64,000 bases of DNA, from contig NZ_BAAALT010000028.1 in the NCBI RefSeq assembly GCF_039528515.1, forward strand, positions 32,060 to 96,059. The letters run 5' to 3'. Shown here one piece after another: positions 1 to 7,945 of the stretch (position 1 is the stretch's first letter; each line of letters starts with the position of its first letter). Under the pieces are notes generated by a model, which saw only the letters and a program-made list of their open reading frames with translations, was not told where the DNA came from and made no database searches. Origin of the DNA: Luedemannella flava (lineage in GTDB: Bacteria > Actinomycetota > Actinomycetes > Mycobacteriales > Micromonosporaceae). A program made the translations under genes and the position numbers.

Positions 1-57
1 ACGTCGCCGACATGGTGGCGGGCCTGGAAGTCCGCCCAACTGATCGAGGACATGTGA
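1..57 (+). CDS. C-terminal tail of a gene running off the left edge (partial)
   Basis: Frame 1 is open from the first base and stops at TGA 55-57. The 18 residues read ...WWRAWKSAQLIEDM, a plausible natural C-terminus. No domain can be named from so short a piece. It could equally be a chance open frame in GC-rich DNA. Confidence 0.3.
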   Translation, partial: TSPTWWRAWKSAQLIEDM

Positions 58-269
58 TCACCTCCTTCCCGGTGTGCGTCCACGAACAAGTGACAACGGT
101 TCGGACGCACGGAGGCCCACGGTTACGTGGTGGGAAGGGGTGCCGCTCCCGGAGGCCGCGGGTGCGCGGCGCCGGTGGGGCGGTCAAGCGATGGCCGGGT
201 CACCGATCTGTGCGTGGCACGAGGCCAACCCGGCAGTCATGTCAGCGACGTTAGCACGAGACTGACGTC
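58..269. other. Non-coding gap before the first full gene
   Basis: I see no convincing gene here. Several short open frames exist in overlapping phases but none has a ribosome binding site or recognisable sequence. An 8-bp inverted repeat (GTGCGTCC at 74-81, GGACGCAC at 103-110, 21-nt loop) could be a weak terminator for the gene ending at 57. Confidence 0.4.
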
Positions 270-1010
270 GTGCTGGTACGCGAACTTCAGGAACGCGCGG
301 CGTTGGCGTTCCCGCCGCTGCGCGTCGAGCACCGCGACGGCTGGTGGCTGCGGCACGCCGACGGCAGCGCCTGGTGGGCCGGTTCGGTGCTGCCGCACAG
401 CGCCGACCTCGGCGACCGGATCGCCGACGCCGAGGCGTTCTACGCCGCCCTCAACACCCCGGCCCGGTTCCAGGTCAGCCCTGGGGCCTGCCCGCCCGGC
501 CTCGACGCCGCCCTGGCCGCGCGCGGCTACCGGATCGAGTCCCCCATGTCGCTGGGGACCGCGCCCACCGCGACCGTCACCGGTCGGCTGCGCGCGGACG
601 ACGCCACCGTCAGCGAGAAACCGACCGACGCGTGGTTCGCCGTCTGGCGGTCCGTCCACGGTGGTCCGGAGCCCGATCGGGACCGCGACATGCTCGCCCG
701 GGTGACGCGGCCCACCGCGTACGCCTCCGTCGTCGCGGACGGCGAGGTCGTCGCGGTCGGCCGCGTGGTGGCCGACGCCGGGTGGGCGGGCATCTTCGCC
801 ATGGCGACGCTCCCGCACGCGCGCGGCCGGGGCGCCGGGCGGCGCGTGCTCGCCGCGCTCGCCCACTGGGCCGCCGCGCGGCGCGCGCACCACCTGTACC
901 TGCAGGTGGACCCGGACAACGCCGCCGCCGACCGCCTGTACGCCCGCGCGGGCTTCGCCGAGCTGTGCCGCTACCACTACCGGGTGCGCGTTGCGGCGGT
1001 CAGTGGCTGA
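270..1010 (+). CDS. GNAT family N-acetyltransferase
   Basis: The 246-residue protein ends in a typical GNAT acetyl-CoA-binding segment: the R-x-x-G-x-G loop is seen as RGRGAG at residues 185-190, followed by a helix and then 'YARAGF' near the C-terminus, a hallmark of the fold. The N-terminal 110 residues are a second, weaker GNAT-like half, as in many double-domain actinobacterial members. The acceptor substrate cannot be told. The start is GTG; I see no Shine-Dalgarno, so translation may be leaderless. Its last 11 bases overlap the end of the convergent lipoprotein gene. Confidence 0.85.
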   Translation: MLVRELQERAALAFPPLRVEHRDGWWLRHADGSAWWAGSVLPHSADLGDRIADAEAFYAALNTPARFQVSPGACPPGLDAALAARGYRIESPMSLGTAPTATVTGRLRADDATVSEKPTDAWFAVWRSVHGGPEPDRDRDMLARVTRPTAYASVVADGEVVAVGRVVADAGWAGIFAMATLPHARGRGAGRRVLAALAHWAAARRAHHLYLQVDPDNAAADRLYARAGFAELCRYHYRVRVAAVSG

Positions 1011-1509
1011 ACGGTTCGAGGCAGCCGAACTCGGCGGCCGACCCGGTCACCTCGGCCCGCACGCGTTCCGGGCGCACGTCGCCGACCACGCAGCCGCGGT
1101 CCGGGAAGTGGATCCCGAACGCGGCGCCGGGCGGGGGCGTCGGGTCGGCGCCCAGCGCCCGCATGGCCGTGACCTGCACGTCGTCGGTCGCGAAGCCCAG
1201 GCCGTGCAGCGTCCGGGCGACCGCGTCCGGGCCGATGTCGCCGCCGCGGCGCAGCTTCTCCAGCGCGGGCACGACGCGGTCCTTGATGGTCCGGCCGGCG
1301 GCCCGCTCCTGCGGCGACAGCTCGTGCCGCTGCTTCCACCCGTTGTTGTCGGCGTTGTTGGCCGCCTGGTCGCCCGGCGGGAGGGAACGGCTCGGGTACG
1401 CCGTGGGTGGTCCCGACCCGACCGGCACCGGGCGGCCGCAGCCTCCCGCGGCCAGCAGCAGCGTGATGCCGATCGTCACGATCGCGCGCCTCGTCGCGGT
1501 GCCCGTCAT
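1000..1509 (-). CDS. Small hypothetical lipoprotein
   Basis: This is a 169-residue protein with a hydrophobic signal segment ending in a lipobox-like AAGGC near residue 23, so it is probably exported and lipid-anchored. The mature part has several Cys residues (for example DRGCVV and EFGCLEP) that could form a disulfide. I do not recognise the family. The chosen ATG has a strong GGGGGA ribosome site about 5 bases upstream. It is the last gene of the leftward phosphatase-epimerase group, 23 bp after the gene ahead of it, so it is probably cotranscribed. Confidence 0.7.
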   Translation of the reverse strand: MTGTATRRAIVTIGITLLLAAGGCGRPVPVGSGPPTAYPSRSLPPGDQAANNADNNGWKQRHELSPQERAAGRTIKDRVVPALEKLRRGGDIGPDAVARTLHGLGFATDDVQVTAMRALGADPTPPPGAAFGIHFPDRGCVVGDVRPERVRAEVTGSAAEFGCLEPFSH

Positions 1510-1532
1510 TCGTCCCCCGTGAATGTCGGAAA

Positions 1533-2300
1533 CTAGCTCCGGATCATCGATAGTAGTAACTCGTGCGTCCCGGCGTCGGCCGCCGCCACGAGCCCGCGAC
1601 TGCCCGGTCCGAGCGGGGCGCCGTCGGTCCCGGTGACCACGCACCCGGCGGCCCGGCACACCGCGATGCCGGCGGCGAAGTGCACGCTGGCCCCCAGGTC
1701 GGTGCCGCCGGTGACGTAGCCGGCCCGCCTGCCGGCCGCGACCCACACCAGCGCCAGGCTCGAGGACACGACCCGGGGCCGGAACCGCTCGCCGAACGCC
1801 GGGTGGGTCAACAGGTCGACGGCCTGGAAGCCGGCGTGCGTCCAGTCCAGGTTCGCGTCCACCAGCCCGCTCGCCGGGGTCGGTGTCAGGCGCTCATCGA
1901 CGCCGTCGCGGCGTACCCCCGCGGTGTTTGCGTCGGTGAAGAAGACCTCGCCGCTGAACGGGTCGGCCACCGCCGCGGCGCCGTCGCGCAGGGCCACGTT
2001 CACGGCGACGACCATCATGCCGGCGGCGTAGTTCAGCGTGCCGCACAGCGGGTCCACCAGCCACTGGCGGGCGGCGTCGGCCGGGCCGCGCTGGCCGCCC
2101 TCCTCGCCGAGCACCGCGTCGTCGGGCCGGGCGGCGCGGATGACCGCGAGGATCGCCTCCTCGGCGGCCACGTCGGCGGCGGTGGCGAAGTCCCCCGCGC
2201 CCTTGTCGATGCGGTCGAGCCGCTGGCCGAACATGCCGCGCACCACGTCCGCGCCGGCCCGGGCCGCGGCGACCGCGACCTCGACGTCGTCAGGCGCCAC
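1533..2300 (-). CDS. Inositol monophosphatase-like protein with altered metal site
   Basis: The 255-residue protein has the inositol monophosphatase fold signature: GEEGG at 65-69, then the 'W-x-x-D-P-x-x-G-T-x-N' motif at 80-90. However, the motif reads DPLCGT, with Cys86 where the second metal-binding Asp normally stands. The C-terminal motif, normally W-D-x-A-A-G, reads V-H-F-A-A-G at 206-211, so another metal ligand is changed to His. E66 and D83 remain. The enzyme may be inactive on the usual substrates or may have changed chemistry. The GTG start has GGAGG upstream and overlaps the epimerase stop by 11 bp, so translation is coupled. Confidence 0.85.
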   Translation of the reverse strand: MAPDDVEVAVAAARAGADVVRGMFGQRLDRIDKGAGDFATAADVAAEEAILAVIRAARPDDAVLGEEGGQRGPADAARQWLVDPLCGTLNYAAGMMVVAVNVALRDGAAAVADPFSGEVFFTDANTAGVRRDGVDERLTPTPASGLVDANLDWTHAGFQAVDLLTHPAFGERFRPRVVSSSLALVWVAAGRRAGYVTGGTDLGASVHFAAGIAVCRAAGCVVTGTDGAPLGPGSRGLVAAADAGTHELLLSMIRS

Positions 2301-3228
2301 GCCCGTACCCCGCCTCCCAGGTCGCCCGCAGGACATCCTCCAGCGCCGAGCCGGTCGGCGACCAGCCGAGCGCCGACCGGATCCGGCTGACGTCGGCCAC
2401 CAGGGCGGCCGGCTCGTTGACCCGCGGTCGGTGGACCACCTCGATGTGCCGGCCGGTCACCTTCTCCGCTGCCCGGATCACGTCCATCATGGACACCCCG
2501 ACCCCGGTGCCGACGTTGAGCAGCCTGGGACCGCCGACCCGGGCGATGCCGAGCGCGAGCCCGACCGCGCGGGCCACGTCCAGGACGTGCGTGAACTCCC
2601 GCACCGCGCTCCCGTCGCCGTTCACGCTCACGTGCGGGATCTCGCCAGCCGCCGCGCGCAACGCCGCGGAGATGATCCGCGTCGGGTTGGGATCAACAAT
2701 CCCGGAGTACGCCCCGGCGATGTTGAAGCAGCGCAGTGTCACCCCCACGATCGCCCCCGCGTCCCCGAGGAACGCGACGAGCTGCTCCGCGGCGAGCTTC
2801 GAGGCGGCGTAGGGGCTCTCCGGGATGGCGGGCAGGTCCTCGCTGAGCGCGCCGGCATGCCCTGAGCCGTAGACCGCGCACGTCGAGACGAACACCACGC
2901 GGGGACGCGCGCCCCCCGCGGTCACCGCGCGCAGGAGGTTCTGGGTCCCGCCGACGTTGACGTCGTAGTACCCGATCGGATCCTCGAACGACTCGCGCAC
3001 GTTCGTCCGGGCCGCGATGTGGCACAGCGCGTCGACGTGCAGCGGCGTGACGGCCGCGTCGACCGCCTGCCGGTCGGTGAGGTCAGCCTCGACCACCGTG
3101 ACGCCCGCCGGCACGCCCGGGTCCGCCCGGTCCCGGACGAGCACGATGACCTCGTGCCCCTGCTCAGTGAGGTGCCGCGCCAGCACCCGCCCGAGAAAGC
3201 CACGCCCGCCACTGACCAGTACGCGCAT
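2290..3228 (-). CDS. NAD-dependent epimerase/dehydratase (UDP-glucose 4-epimerase-like)
   Basis: The 312-residue protein is an extended short-chain dehydrogenase. It shows the NAD-binding GGRGFLG at 7-13, a catalytic S/T at 115-116 and the Y-x-x-x-K pair at Tyr140 and Lys144 (SPYAASK). Family members interconvert or dehydrate nucleotide sugars in the cytoplasm; the particular sugar is not visible. It sits between two inositol-monophosphatase-like genes, 15 bp after the first and overlapping the second, so the three are one operon. This suggests a sugar- or cyclitol-phosphate pathway, but that is inference. Confidence 0.9.
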   Translation of the reverse strand: MRVLVSGGRGFLGRVLARHLTEQGHEVIVLVRDRADPGVPAGVTVVEADLTDRQAVDAAVTPLHVDALCHIAARTNVRESFEDPIGYYDVNVGGTQNLLRAVTAGGARPRVVFVSTCAVYGSGHAGALSEDLPAIPESPYAASKLAAEQLVAFLGDAGAIVGVTLRCFNIAGAYSGIVDPNPTRIISAALRAAAGEIPHVSVNGDGSAVREFTHVLDVARAVGLALGIARVGGPRLLNVGTGVGVSMMDVIRAAEKVTGRHIEVVHRPRVNEPAALVADVSRIRSALGWSPTGSALEDVLRATWEAGYGRGA

Positions 3229-3243
3229 GTATCAGCACCTTCG

Positions 3244-4059
3244 TCATACCGGAACTCGCCGGTCGGCCTCCGCCACGGACCCGCTGACAATAGCCAGCAG
3301 GCTCGGCACCAGAGCGGCGTCCCCACCGATCGTCGCGCACGACGTGCTGTCATGGTCCGACCCGTCGCTGTCCACGACGACCGCGCCCGCCTCCCGCGCG
3401 ATGACGACGCCGGCGGCCGTGTCCCACGGCTGGTTGGCCATCATCACCACCGCGTCGACGCGGCCCTCGGCAAGCCAGACCAGGTCGATGGCGGCCGACC
3501 CGTGCATGCGGACGCGCTGCGCCCGCGCCGCGAGCCGCCGCGTCACCGCCAGCCGGACGTCGTTCTTCCGCTCGGCTCCCTTGCCCACGGCGTAGTCGCC
3601 GATCGCGACCACGGCCTCGGACAGCCGCGACACGCCGCTGGCGGCGAGCCGCCGCCCGTCGCGGTAGGCGCCGAGCCCGCTCGCGGCCGTGTACCGCAGG
3701 CCGAGCTTGGGCAGGTCCACCACCCCGACGATCGGCGTCCCGTCGCGCAGCAGCGCGAGCGAGATGCCGCACAGCGGGCTGCCGTGGACGAAGTTGACCG
3801 TGCCGTCGATCGGGTCGAGGGTCCAGATGAGTTCACCCGACGGCCCGCTGCGGCCGTCCTCCTCGCCGAGGAACCCGATGTCCGGGGTCCGCCGCCGGAG
3901 CATGACGGTGAGCTCACGCTCGATGGCGTAGTCAACGTCGCTGGCCATGTCCCGGGCGCCCTTGGCGGTCAACCGCGTCGGCGACCGGCTCAGGAAGATG
4001 TCGCGGGCGACGTCGACCGCCGCACAGGCCACGGCCAACAACTCATCATGCGAGGTCAC
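3244..4059 (-). CDS. Inositol monophosphatase family protein (canonical site)
   Basis: The 271-residue protein carries all metal-site motifs of the family: GEEDG at 65-69, WTLDPIDGTVNF at 79-90 with both Asp82 and Asp85, and PWDTAAG at 211-217 with Asp213. It should be an active Mg-dependent sugar-phosphate phosphatase; inositol-1-phosphate, histidinol phosphate or fructose-1,6-bisphosphate are all possible substrates for the family. It is the first gene of the leftward operon with the epimerase and the altered paralogue, which makes a useful contrast to that paralogue. Confidence 0.92.
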   Translation of the reverse strand: MTSHDELLAVACAAVDVARDIFLSRSPTRLTAKGARDMASDVDYAIERELTVMLRRRTPDIGFLGEEDGRSGPSGELIWTLDPIDGTVNFVHGSPLCGISLALLRDGTPIVGVVDLPKLGLRYTAASGLGAYRDGRRLAASGVSRLSEAVVAIGDYAVGKGAERKNDVRLAVTRRLAARAQRVRMHGSAAIDLVWLAEGRVDAVVMMANQPWDTAAGVVIAREAGAVVVDSDGSDHDSTSCATIGGDAALVPSLLAIVSGSVAEADRRVPV

Positions 4060-4093
4060 GGACCCGTTCTACGGCACAGGCAGGACCTACGGG

Positions 4094-4630
4094 TTAACGC
4101 CGGATGTCAGGAGCGCTGCTCCCCCCGTGGAGGTACGCGGTGCCACCGTCACGCTGGGCGACGAGTGCGTTCTGTACCCGCAGCAGGACGTGAGGCCGCA
4201 GGCGTCCCTCGATCACACCGCTGTCGACGAACTCGTATCCGTCCGGTTCGTTCTCGTCGAGGCGGAGCGATGTCCGTTCTCCCTCGGATAGGACGCCGCC
4301 GTCGAAGACGAACATAAGACTGTCATCCCACGGCCCATGTGGCGCGACCCAGTCGACGACCAGCATCCGCCCACCGCGCCAGTCGAGGCCGAGTTCCTCG
4401 AGGATTTCCCGTTTCGCCGCCTCGAGCGGAGGCTCGTTTGCCTCGGCCATGCCCCCGGGCAGGTCCCAGTCCGGCTTATATCGGGGATTGACCAGCAGAA
4501 TTCGGCCTTGGCCATCTCGGAACAGCACGTCGGCACCGACTCGCTTTCGGGCCTGGGTACGGTTCCCCTCCGCCAGGTACGCGCGATAAGCCTCCGGATC
4601 CCGTTCGAACAGCGGGGCGTCCGCACTCAT
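4094..4630 (-). CDS. NUDIX hydrolase
   Basis: The 178-residue protein has a perfect Nudix box beginning at Gly60: G-x5-E-x7-REILEELGL, with the metal-binding REILEE at 74-79. Such enzymes hydrolyse nucleoside diphosphates linked to another group; the substrate is not predictable here. The ATG at 4630 has an AGAAGG ribosome site and overlaps the stop of the broken regulator reading frame (ATGA), which hints that the two were once coupled. NUDIX genes of this type next to HTH regulators occur in actinomycete integrative elements, so this may be a relic of one. Confidence 0.9.
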   Translation of the reverse strand: MSADAPLFERDPEAYRAYLAEGNRTQARKRVGADVLFRDGQGRILLVNPRYKPDWDLPGGMAEANEPPLEAAKREILEELGLDWRGGRMLVVDWVAPHGPWDDSLMFVFDGGVLSEGERTSLRLDENEPDGYEFVDSGVIEGRLRPHVLLRVQNALVAQRDGGTAYLHGGSSAPDIRR

Positions 4631-4955
4631 GGCGCCTTCTCGTCCCTTGGCTGAAGGCCGTTGGCCGGCAGCCACGACGAGAGCCAGGTCCGGCCACGTA
4701 ACTCCGCATCGCCCGCTGGACCGGTCGGATCCAGAATCCTCGGCGCGAGCGCCTTGCTCATGTAGCTGGTAACGCTCGCGTAGAGGAATCCTCCGCCGAA
4801 GCGACTGTCGGCAGCGCGGAGTGACCACATCGCGGCGAGATCCTGCTCGATCGAAGCACAGAATGATCGCCCGCTATCCGCTGGGAACGCATCGCCTTCC
4901 GCCCCGCCAGTTGGCTCGTCTCGGTGACGAGCCGAGCGAGTTCGCGCAGGCTCAT
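4627..4955 (-). pseudogene. Frame-broken remnant of an HTH (XRE-type) regulator
   Basis: Two short frames together resemble the start and middle of an actinomycete XRE/TPR regulator. The first (from 4955) reads MSLRELARLVTE... then RSQRIAGDHS. After a shift near 4860 the second continues ...SIEQDLAAMWSLRAADS, then RFGGGFLYASVTSYM, before a stop at 4627. Full-length relatives, as I recall them, are several hundred residues, so most of the protein is missing. The stop overlaps the NUDIX start. This call rests on pattern memory only. Confidence 0.45.
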
Positions 4956-5036
4956 CGCGTCAACGCTTCCACACCTCGTGCTGCCTCAGCAACGCTACGT
5001 GTGGTCGTGTCGAACTTGCTCCCGAAGGGGGAATCC

Positions 5037-5216
5037 ATGCCGTTGCTCAGCATATTGGCGTATGTAGCGGTCGCTGTTGTCGGTTGGTTCGCGGGCATGA
5101 TCACGCTCAACCGATCCACGCGATGGTGTCCCGAGCGCGACTACCTCTACGCGCTGGTGCCATCCGGCTGCGTGTGGACGTGCCGGTGCCAGCACACCCG
5201 AACCTCGAATGGGTGA
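5037..5216 (+). CDS. Small membrane protein, hypothetical
   Basis: The 59-residue product begins with one hydrophobic helix (LLSILAYVAVAVVGWFAGM) followed by a short basic, Cys-containing tail with RSTRWCPERD and CVWTCRCQH. The four Cys in the tail could bind metal. The ATG is supported by an AAGGGGGAA ribosome site 4-6 bases upstream. I do not recognise it. It lies beside the broken regulator and the NUDIX gene in what may be a decayed mobile element. Confidence 0.45.
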   Translation: MPLLSILAYVAVAVVGWFAGMITLNRSTRWCPERDYLYALVPSGCVWTCRCQHTRTSNG

Positions 5217-5222
5217 CGGTCC

Positions 5223-5594
5223 ATGGCACGCGCCTGTTGTCCGACGGTCGGGAGTGCCGCTCCGCGTGACCGCGATAGTCGGCCGGTCGTGAGCGGTCCC
5301 TTCTACCTCTCCGGGCTTCTCAGCTGCTGCGGCTCGCCGATGTGGTGCGTCACTCGGACGGGAACCCGGCGCTACCGGTGCGGCGTGTGCGGGCGAGGCG
5401 TGGACGCCCTGGCCGCCGAGGTGGAGGTGTGGGAACTCGTTCACACAAGCCACCCCGGGCTCGGCAACGCGCACACCGCGTACGAGGAGCGCCGTCACCG
5501 CCTCGACACGGTCGTGTGGACGGTGGAGGTTATCCACGGGCGTGCGGGGCACCGATTCGTACCACAGGTGTTTGCCCCGGCCCCGGAGGGCTGA
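5223..5594 (+). CDS. Zinc-ribbon protein resembling the tail of serine recombinases
   Basis: The 123-residue frame contains FYLSGLLSCCGSPM, then YRCGVCGRGVDA. This matches the 'recombinase zinc beta ribbon' pattern (a leading 'LSGLL-C' and paired Cys that hold one zinc). No catalytic resolvase domain is present, so it is either a fragment of a large serine recombinase or a free-standing zinc-ribbon protein. A GTG at 5289, which would remove the first 22 residues, is an equally likely start, as neither has a good ribosome site. Confidence 0.5.
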   Translation: MARACCPTVGSAAPRDRDSRPVVSGPFYLSGLLSCCGSPMWCVTRTGTRRYRCGVCGRGVDALAAEVEVWELVHTSHPGLGNAHTAYEERRHRLDTVVWTVEVIHGRAGHRFVPQVFAPAPEG

Positions 5595-5606
5595 CAAGCT
5601 ACGGCC

Positions 5607-6125
5607 GTGATCATTCAACGGGAGACGGCGGCCCAGGCCGGTCAGGTGCGGGCCGTCACGGCGGCCGCGTTCGCGCGGCCGGATGCGCCGGGAGCGCCTG
5701 TGGCCGAGGCGGCGCTGGTCGACGAGCTGCGCGCCGATGTCGGGTGGCTGCCGGCGTTGTCGCTCGTGGCGATGGACGGCGACGCGGTGGTGGGGCACGT
5801 GGTGTGCACCCGGTCGACCCTCGGCGGCGCGCCGGCGCTCGGGCTCGGGCCGTTGAGCGTGCACCCCGATCACCAGCGCCGCGGCGTCGGGTCGGCGCTC
5901 GTGCACGCGGTGCTCGGCGCGGCGGACGCGCTCGACGAGCCGATCGTGGTCCTGCTCGGCAGCCCCGTCTACTACTCGCGGTTCGGGTTCCGGCTCGCCG
6001 CGGAGTACGGCATCGAGCCGCCCGTGCCGGAATGGGCACCGCACTTCCAGGCGCGGACACTGACCACCTACACCCCGGACCTGCGCGGCGCGTTCGCCTA
6101 CGCGGAACCGTTCAATCACCTGTAG
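5607..6125 (+). CDS. GNAT family N-acetyltransferase (YhbS-like)
   Basis: A compact 172-residue single-domain GNAT. The acetyl-CoA loop QRRGVG is at 90-95, preceded by the beta strand 'LGPLSVHPDHQ'. The segment SPVYYSRFGF further on is typical of the predicted acetyltransferase group that includes YhbS. The acceptor is unknown. The start is GTG, 12 bp after the zinc-ribbon gene; no clear ribosome site is visible. Confidence 0.9.
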   Translation: MIIQRETAAQAGQVRAVTAAAFARPDAPGAPVAEAALVDELRADVGWLPALSLVAMDGDAVVGHVVCTRSTLGGAPALGLGPLSVHPDHQRRGVGSALVHAVLGAADALDEPIVVLLGSPVYYSRFGFRLAAEYGIEPPVPEWAPHFQARTLTTYTPDLRGAFAYAEPFNHL

Positions 6126-6185
6126 TCACAGGTCTTGCGGCGGTCGCCGACAATGAACGCACCCCTGCAGGAAGGAATCCCGGCC

Positions 6186-7121
6186 GTGCCCACCATCCAC
6201 GCCGTTTCCGTCATCGCCGCCCCGGGCGACACCTGGGGCATCGCGGGCCCCGACTTCCTGAAGTTCTACGCCATCACCGCCGCGGTCCTCGTCGTCGGCG
6301 CCCTGATCTTCCGGGCGGCCTCGGGCGGCGGCGACGGACAAGCCAACCAGGGCATCACCCCGGGCCGGGTGGCGTACCTGCGCGGCGGCGCGGCACTCGC
6401 CGTCACCTCCTCGATCGCCGGGCTGCGGGCCGCAGGCGCGCTCGCCGCGCCGGAGAAGGGCGTCCTCGCCACCGCCGGGCCGTACCCGTCGGGCGCCAGC
6501 CGGCTCGACTGGGCCGTCTACGACGCGGCCTCGCGCCAGGTGCGCCAACGCGACCTGCTCGCCGACCCCGGGGTCGCGTCCGCCCTGACCGAGCTGCGCG
6601 ACGCCCTGTTCGCGGCCGGCTGGCTGCGCACGCCGGCCGAGCGGGCGCGGCTGCGCCTGGCCGGGTTCCTCGTCCTGCTGCTCGCCGCACTGGGCGTCGC
6701 CCGGATCGTCGCGGGCATCAGCAACGACCGGCCCGTGGGCTACCTGGTGCTGCTCACCATCGGCGTCGTCATCGCCGGGGCGCTGCTGCTCATCGTCAAG
6801 GAGCGCAGCCGGGCCGGCAGCCGCGCCATCGCGGAGGCGATGCGCACCAGTCGCCACCTGGCCCCCACCAACGCCCCGGCCTGGTCCACGTACGGGCTCA
6901 CCGGCGCGGCGATGGGCGTGGCCGTCTTCGGCGCCGCCGCCCTGTGGTCCGCCGACCCGGCCTTCGCCGAGCAGGCCGAGATCCAGCGCCAGCTGGGCGC
7001 GTCGGGCAGCGGCGGCGGCTCCGGCAGCGGCACGAGTTGCGGCGGCGGCTCCAGCAGCAGCTGCAGTGGCGGCAGCAGCTGCGGGGGTGGTGGCTGCGGC
7101 GGCGGCGGGTGCGGCGGATGA
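6186..7121 (+). CDS. TIGR04222-type membrane protein with Cys/Gly-rich C-terminal tail
   Basis: The 311-residue protein begins with DTWGIAGPDFL, followed by a membrane helix, a soluble stretch of about 110 residues, two adjacent membrane helices (LAGFLVLLLAALGVAR and YLVLLTIGVVIAGALLLIV) and a last hydrophobic segment. This layout fits the TIGR04222 family. The last 40 residues are almost only Gly, Ser and five Cys, ending GGGGCGGGGCGG. The GTG start has GAAGGAA eight bases upstream; the ATG at 6153 is less well placed. Its stop overlaps the DUF692 start by 4 bp. I infer the Cys-rich tail may be the substrate of that enzyme. Confidence 0.85.
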   Translation: MPTIHAVSVIAAPGDTWGIAGPDFLKFYAITAAVLVVGALIFRAASGGGDGQANQGITPGRVAYLRGGAALAVTSSIAGLRAAGALAAPEKGVLATAGPYPSGASRLDWAVYDAASRQVRQRDLLADPGVASALTELRDALFAAGWLRTPAERARLRLAGFLVLLLAALGVARIVAGISNDRPVGYLVLLTIGVVIAGALLLIVKERSRAGSRAIAEAMRTSRHLAPTNAPAWSTYGLTGAAMGVAVFGAAALWSADPAFAEQAEIQRQLGASGSGGGSGSGTSCGGGSSSSCSGGSSCGGGGCGGGGCGG

Positions 7122-7945
7122 TCCCCGGGGACTACGGCGTCGGGATCGGGTGGCGCCCCGAGATCGCGGGGTTCGTCGCCGACCTGCCGGGGCTGCGCTT
7201 CGTCGAGGTCGTCGCCGAGTCGCTGCACGCCCCCGCCCGGAGCATCCCCGACGGCCTGCGTGACCTGCGGGCCCGGGACGTGGCCGTCGTGCCGCACGGG
7301 GTGCGGCTGAGCCTCGGCGGCGCCGAGCCGGTCGACCCGGCCCGGGTGCGCCACCTGGCCGAGTGCGCGACCGCGCTCGGCTCCCCGATGGTCAGCGAGC
7401 ACGTCGCGTTCGTCCGGGCCGGCGGGGTCGAGGTAGGGCACCTGCTGCCCGTGCCGCGCACCCGCGACAGCCTGGACGCCACGGTGGACAACGTCCGCCG
7501 CACGCAGGCCGAGCTGCCCGTCCCGCTGGCCCTCGAACCGGTCGCGGCGCTGTTCGACTGGCCGGGCGCCGAGCTGGACGAGGCCGACTTCCTCACCGAG
7601 CTGCTCGACCGCACCGGCGCGCTGCTCCTGCTCGACATCGCCAACGTCTACGCCAACGCGCGCAACCGGGGCGAGGACCCGCTGCACCTGCTCGACCGGC
7701 TGCCGTTGGAGCAGGTCGCCTACGTGCACGTGGCGGGCGGCGCCGAGCACGACGGCCGCTACCACGACACCCACACCGACCCGGTCCCCGCCGAGGTCCT
7801 CGAACTGATCACCCAGTTGTGCGGGCGGTGCCGCCCACCGGCGCTGATGCTGGAGCGCGACGGCCACTACCCGCCCGCCGACGCGCTGCGCGCCGAACTC
7901 GACGCGATCGCGCACGCGGCCGGCCGGCCGCTGGTCACGGCATGA
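7118..7945 (+). CDS. DUF692 family multinuclear iron oxygenase-like enzyme (MbnB/TglH family)
   Basis: The 275-residue TIM-barrel protein starts GVGIGWRPE and carries the family's metal-site residues: His60 (VVPHG), His95 (SEHVAF), Glu140 (LALEP), Asp173 and Asn176 (LLDIANVYAN), His204 (YVHVAGG), Asp217 and His219 (HDTHTD) and Glu246 (LERDG). Characterised members (MbnB, TglH) use iron to oxidise Cys residues of ribosomally made peptides, usually with a partner protein. Here the upstream gene encodes a Cys-rich tail and the downstream gene a candidate partner, so the three probably work together. It is coupled to the upstream gene by ATGA. Confidence 0.9.
   Translation: MIPGDYGVGIGWRPEIAGFVADLPGLRFVEVVAESLHAPARSIPDGLRDLRARDVAVVPHGVRLSLGGAEPVDPARVRHLAECATALGSPMVSEHVAFVRAGGVEVGHLLPVPRTRDSLDATVDNVRRTQAELPVPLALEPVAALFDWPGAELDEADFLTELLDRTGALLLLDIANVYANARNRGEDPLHLLDRLPLEQVAYVHVAGGAEHDGRYHDTHTDPVPAEVLELITQLCGRCRPPALMLERDGHYPPADALRAELDAIAHAAGRPLVTA

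Noticed and set aside
5342..7945. 867-residue fusion of an Arg-rich region with DUF692
   Set aside because: The first two thirds overlap the GNAT and TIGR04222 genes in another frame; the real start is the coupled ATG at 7118.
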